In this document: one piece after another, positions 13,601-14,483 of the stretch
Layout: every line of letters starts with the position of its first letter
Numbering within the stretch: position 1 is the first letter of the stretch
Assembly (NCBI GenBank): GCA_002787615.1
Contig: PCXJ01000043.1
Coordinates: forward strand, 9,365-23,847
Length of the DNA: 14,483 nucleotides
Source: Alphaproteobacteria bacterium CG11_big_fil_rev_8_21_14_0_20_44_7
GTDB taxonomy: Bacteria; Pseudomonadota; Alphaproteobacteria; Rickettsiales; 21-14-0-20-44-7
Direction: 5' to 3'
Position numbers and translations under genes: made by a program
The notes under the pieces: model-generated
Database searches by the model: none
What the model was told of the DNA's origin: nothing
The model's input: the letters and a program-made list of their open reading frames with translations, nothing else

Positions 13601-14380
13601 ATGAAAAAGGGATTTACACTGCTTGAGCTTTCTATTGTAGTAGTCATCGTCGGGCTATTGCTGGGGGGGATATTAACAGCAAAAAGCATGGTTTCTTCAT
13701 CGCAGGTTACTGCTACAGTTTCCCTCATCCAACAATCAGATGCGGCAGTTATAGCATTTAAACAGAAATTTGAATATTTACCCGGTGACGCACCCAATGT
13801 CTCTACCTATGGCAATGGCGACAGGACTATTGGCTGTGGCACAGCTTGTGCAGGTCAGAACCATGTCGCAGTTTGGGGCGGGGGAATCAGAGATTTTTGG
13901 GCTAATTTATACCCCGATACATATGCAGCACAAATTAGTGACGTTTATACATCCGGCGATAATCAAAATGTTCCCCTCGTGAAAATGGGCAAAACCGGCT
14001 CTGGGCTAGTTGCCGCAGGTTTAGGACCAAATAATAGTTGGCCAGCCGTGACACCTAAAAAGAATTATTATGCAATTATTGGCCCAAATGGTACAGTTAA
14101 GTTTGGAGCTTGGAAATATTTCGCTACCACTTCCTCAACAACCGCCGCAACAACTGCCAGACAAGCAAAAGCCTTTGATGAAAAAATGGATGATGGCATT
14201 GCGAATAGCGGCTATGTGCTTTCCGGTTCATTTGGCGATTATTATACGCCCGACCTCGGTGCTATCAATATCACTGCTCCCGCCGCGTGCAGCTCGACTA
14301 CGGCATATTTGGTCAATAGCTCCGCCGAAGAATGCACACCCATCATCAGAATCGGTGCGCAAGCAAAATCTCCGCAATAA
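13601..14380 (+). CDS. Type IV prepilin-like protein (class III signal peptide)
   Basis: The protein starts MKKGFTLLELSIVVVIVGLL, a textbook prepilin signal: cleavage after G4 by prepilin peptidase, F5 as the methylated first residue, E9 (+5) for assembly, then a 20-residue hydrophobic helix. The 259-residue length exceeds that of a minimal pilin. The globular part contains FEYLPGDAPN (57-66), four cysteines (C79, C83, C230, C245) that could form two disulfides, and AFDEKMDDGIANSGYV (191-206), resembling the D-x-K-x-D-D-G pattern of related prepilins. It may be a pilin, minor pilin or type II secretion pseudopilin; no assembly genes are in view to decide. It lies 46 bp after trpG with no strong ribosome-binding site. 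A G7 tract (13663-13669) lies in the codons of the membrane helix. Confidence 0.88.
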   Translation: MKKGFTLLELSIVVVIVGLLLGGILTAKSMVSSSQVTATVSLIQQSDAAVIAFKQKFEYLPGDAPNVSTYGNGDRTIGCGTACAGQNHVAVWGGGIRDFWANLYPDTYAAQISDVYTSGDNQNVPLVKMGKTGSGLVAAGLGPNNSWPAVTPKKNYYAIIGPNGTVKFGAWKYFATTSSTTAATTARQAKAFDEKMDDGIANSGYVLSGSFGDYYTPDLGAINITAPAACSSTTAYLVNSSAEECTPIIRIGAQAKSPQ

Positions 14381-14432
14381 AGCTGAAATAACTCTTGTTA
14401 CAAAAACCCATTAGGCGTTATTGTGAAGCCTT

Positions 14433-14483
14433 ATGAATGGCAAAGTGAAAAATCTAAGCGTTGATGAGTCATATGCGAAATTC
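14433..14483 (+). CDS. Possible start of a further gene (17 codons, runs off the window)
   Basis: An ATG at 14433 opens a frame (MNGKVKNLSVDESYAKF) that stays open to the right edge. There is no good Shine-Dalgarno sequence, and a GTG at 14445 in the same frame is an alternative start. Seventeen codons are too few to identify a family or be sure it is a gene. Confidence 0.3.
   Translation, partial: MNGKVKNLSVDESYAKF

Noticed and set aside
14381..14432. Terminator after the prepilin gene
   Set aside because: TAAC/GTTA and AATAAC/GTTATT can pair, but the stems are short and AT-only at the ends with no following T-run.
1..14483. CRISPR array, transposase or prophage genes
   Set aside because: No regularly spaced direct repeats, no transposase or phage-like protein and no typical insertion-sequence ends were seen.

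Overview
The window looks like chromosomal DNA of an alphaproteobacterium of moderate to low GC content. Three things suggest this. The tightly overlapped order alanine aminotransferase (alaC), homoserine dehydrogenase (hom), class II fructose-bisphosphatase (glpX) is common in that class. The isoleucyl-tRNA synthetase is of the eukaryote-like IleS2 type. Palindromic GTCATCCCG-type repeats and a DUF559 nuclease element are present. I cannot fix the order; a Rickettsiales-, Holosporales- or Micavibrio-like lineage is possible, but the biosynthetic genes argue against an extremely reduced genome.

Layout, left to right. Positions 1-528 (minus) hold the N-terminal part of a multi-membrane-segment GT-C-like glycosyltransferase. 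Positions 529-809 have no gene; they contain a cluster of small hairpins (680-751) and a strong two-way terminator (762-811). A tRNA-Phe(GAA) with encoded CCA follows on the minus strand (810-885) with its own promoter. An unrecognised 118-residue protein (1037-1393, plus) converges on the minus-strand block, separated from glpX by only 6 bp. The minus-strand block is transcribed from about 9.26 kb down to 1.4 kb: a 1017-residue exported solenoid protein, a Pro/Met-rich lipoprotein with its own good promoter, then alaC-hom-glpX with overlapping stop and start codons.

Divergent from the solenoid gene is ileS (9337-12888), the most unusual locus. A complete DUF559 (PD-(D/E)XK-like) nuclease module of about 144 codons, flanked by about 50-bp structured inverted repeats, sits in frame in the loop just after the CP1 editing-domain motif. 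The gene stays fully open and keeps its synthetase motifs. The same gene carries two smaller in-frame palindromic repeats (10089-10116, 10182-10210) and a four-copy 8-bp tandem repeat (12153-12188). Immediately downstream, before trpG, is a head-to-head pair of related palindromes whose stems differ by compensating changes. Essentially all repeat insertions of the window are concentrated in and just after ileS.

The right end carries a class I glutamine amidotransferase (TrpG/PabA type) without a TrpE partner in view, a type IV prepilin-like protein, and possibly the first 17 codons of a further gene.

The best candidate for an undescribed system is the DUF559 inverted-repeat element living as a translated insert inside an essential synthetase. 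Everything here comes from reading the sequence; no database search or alignment was run.
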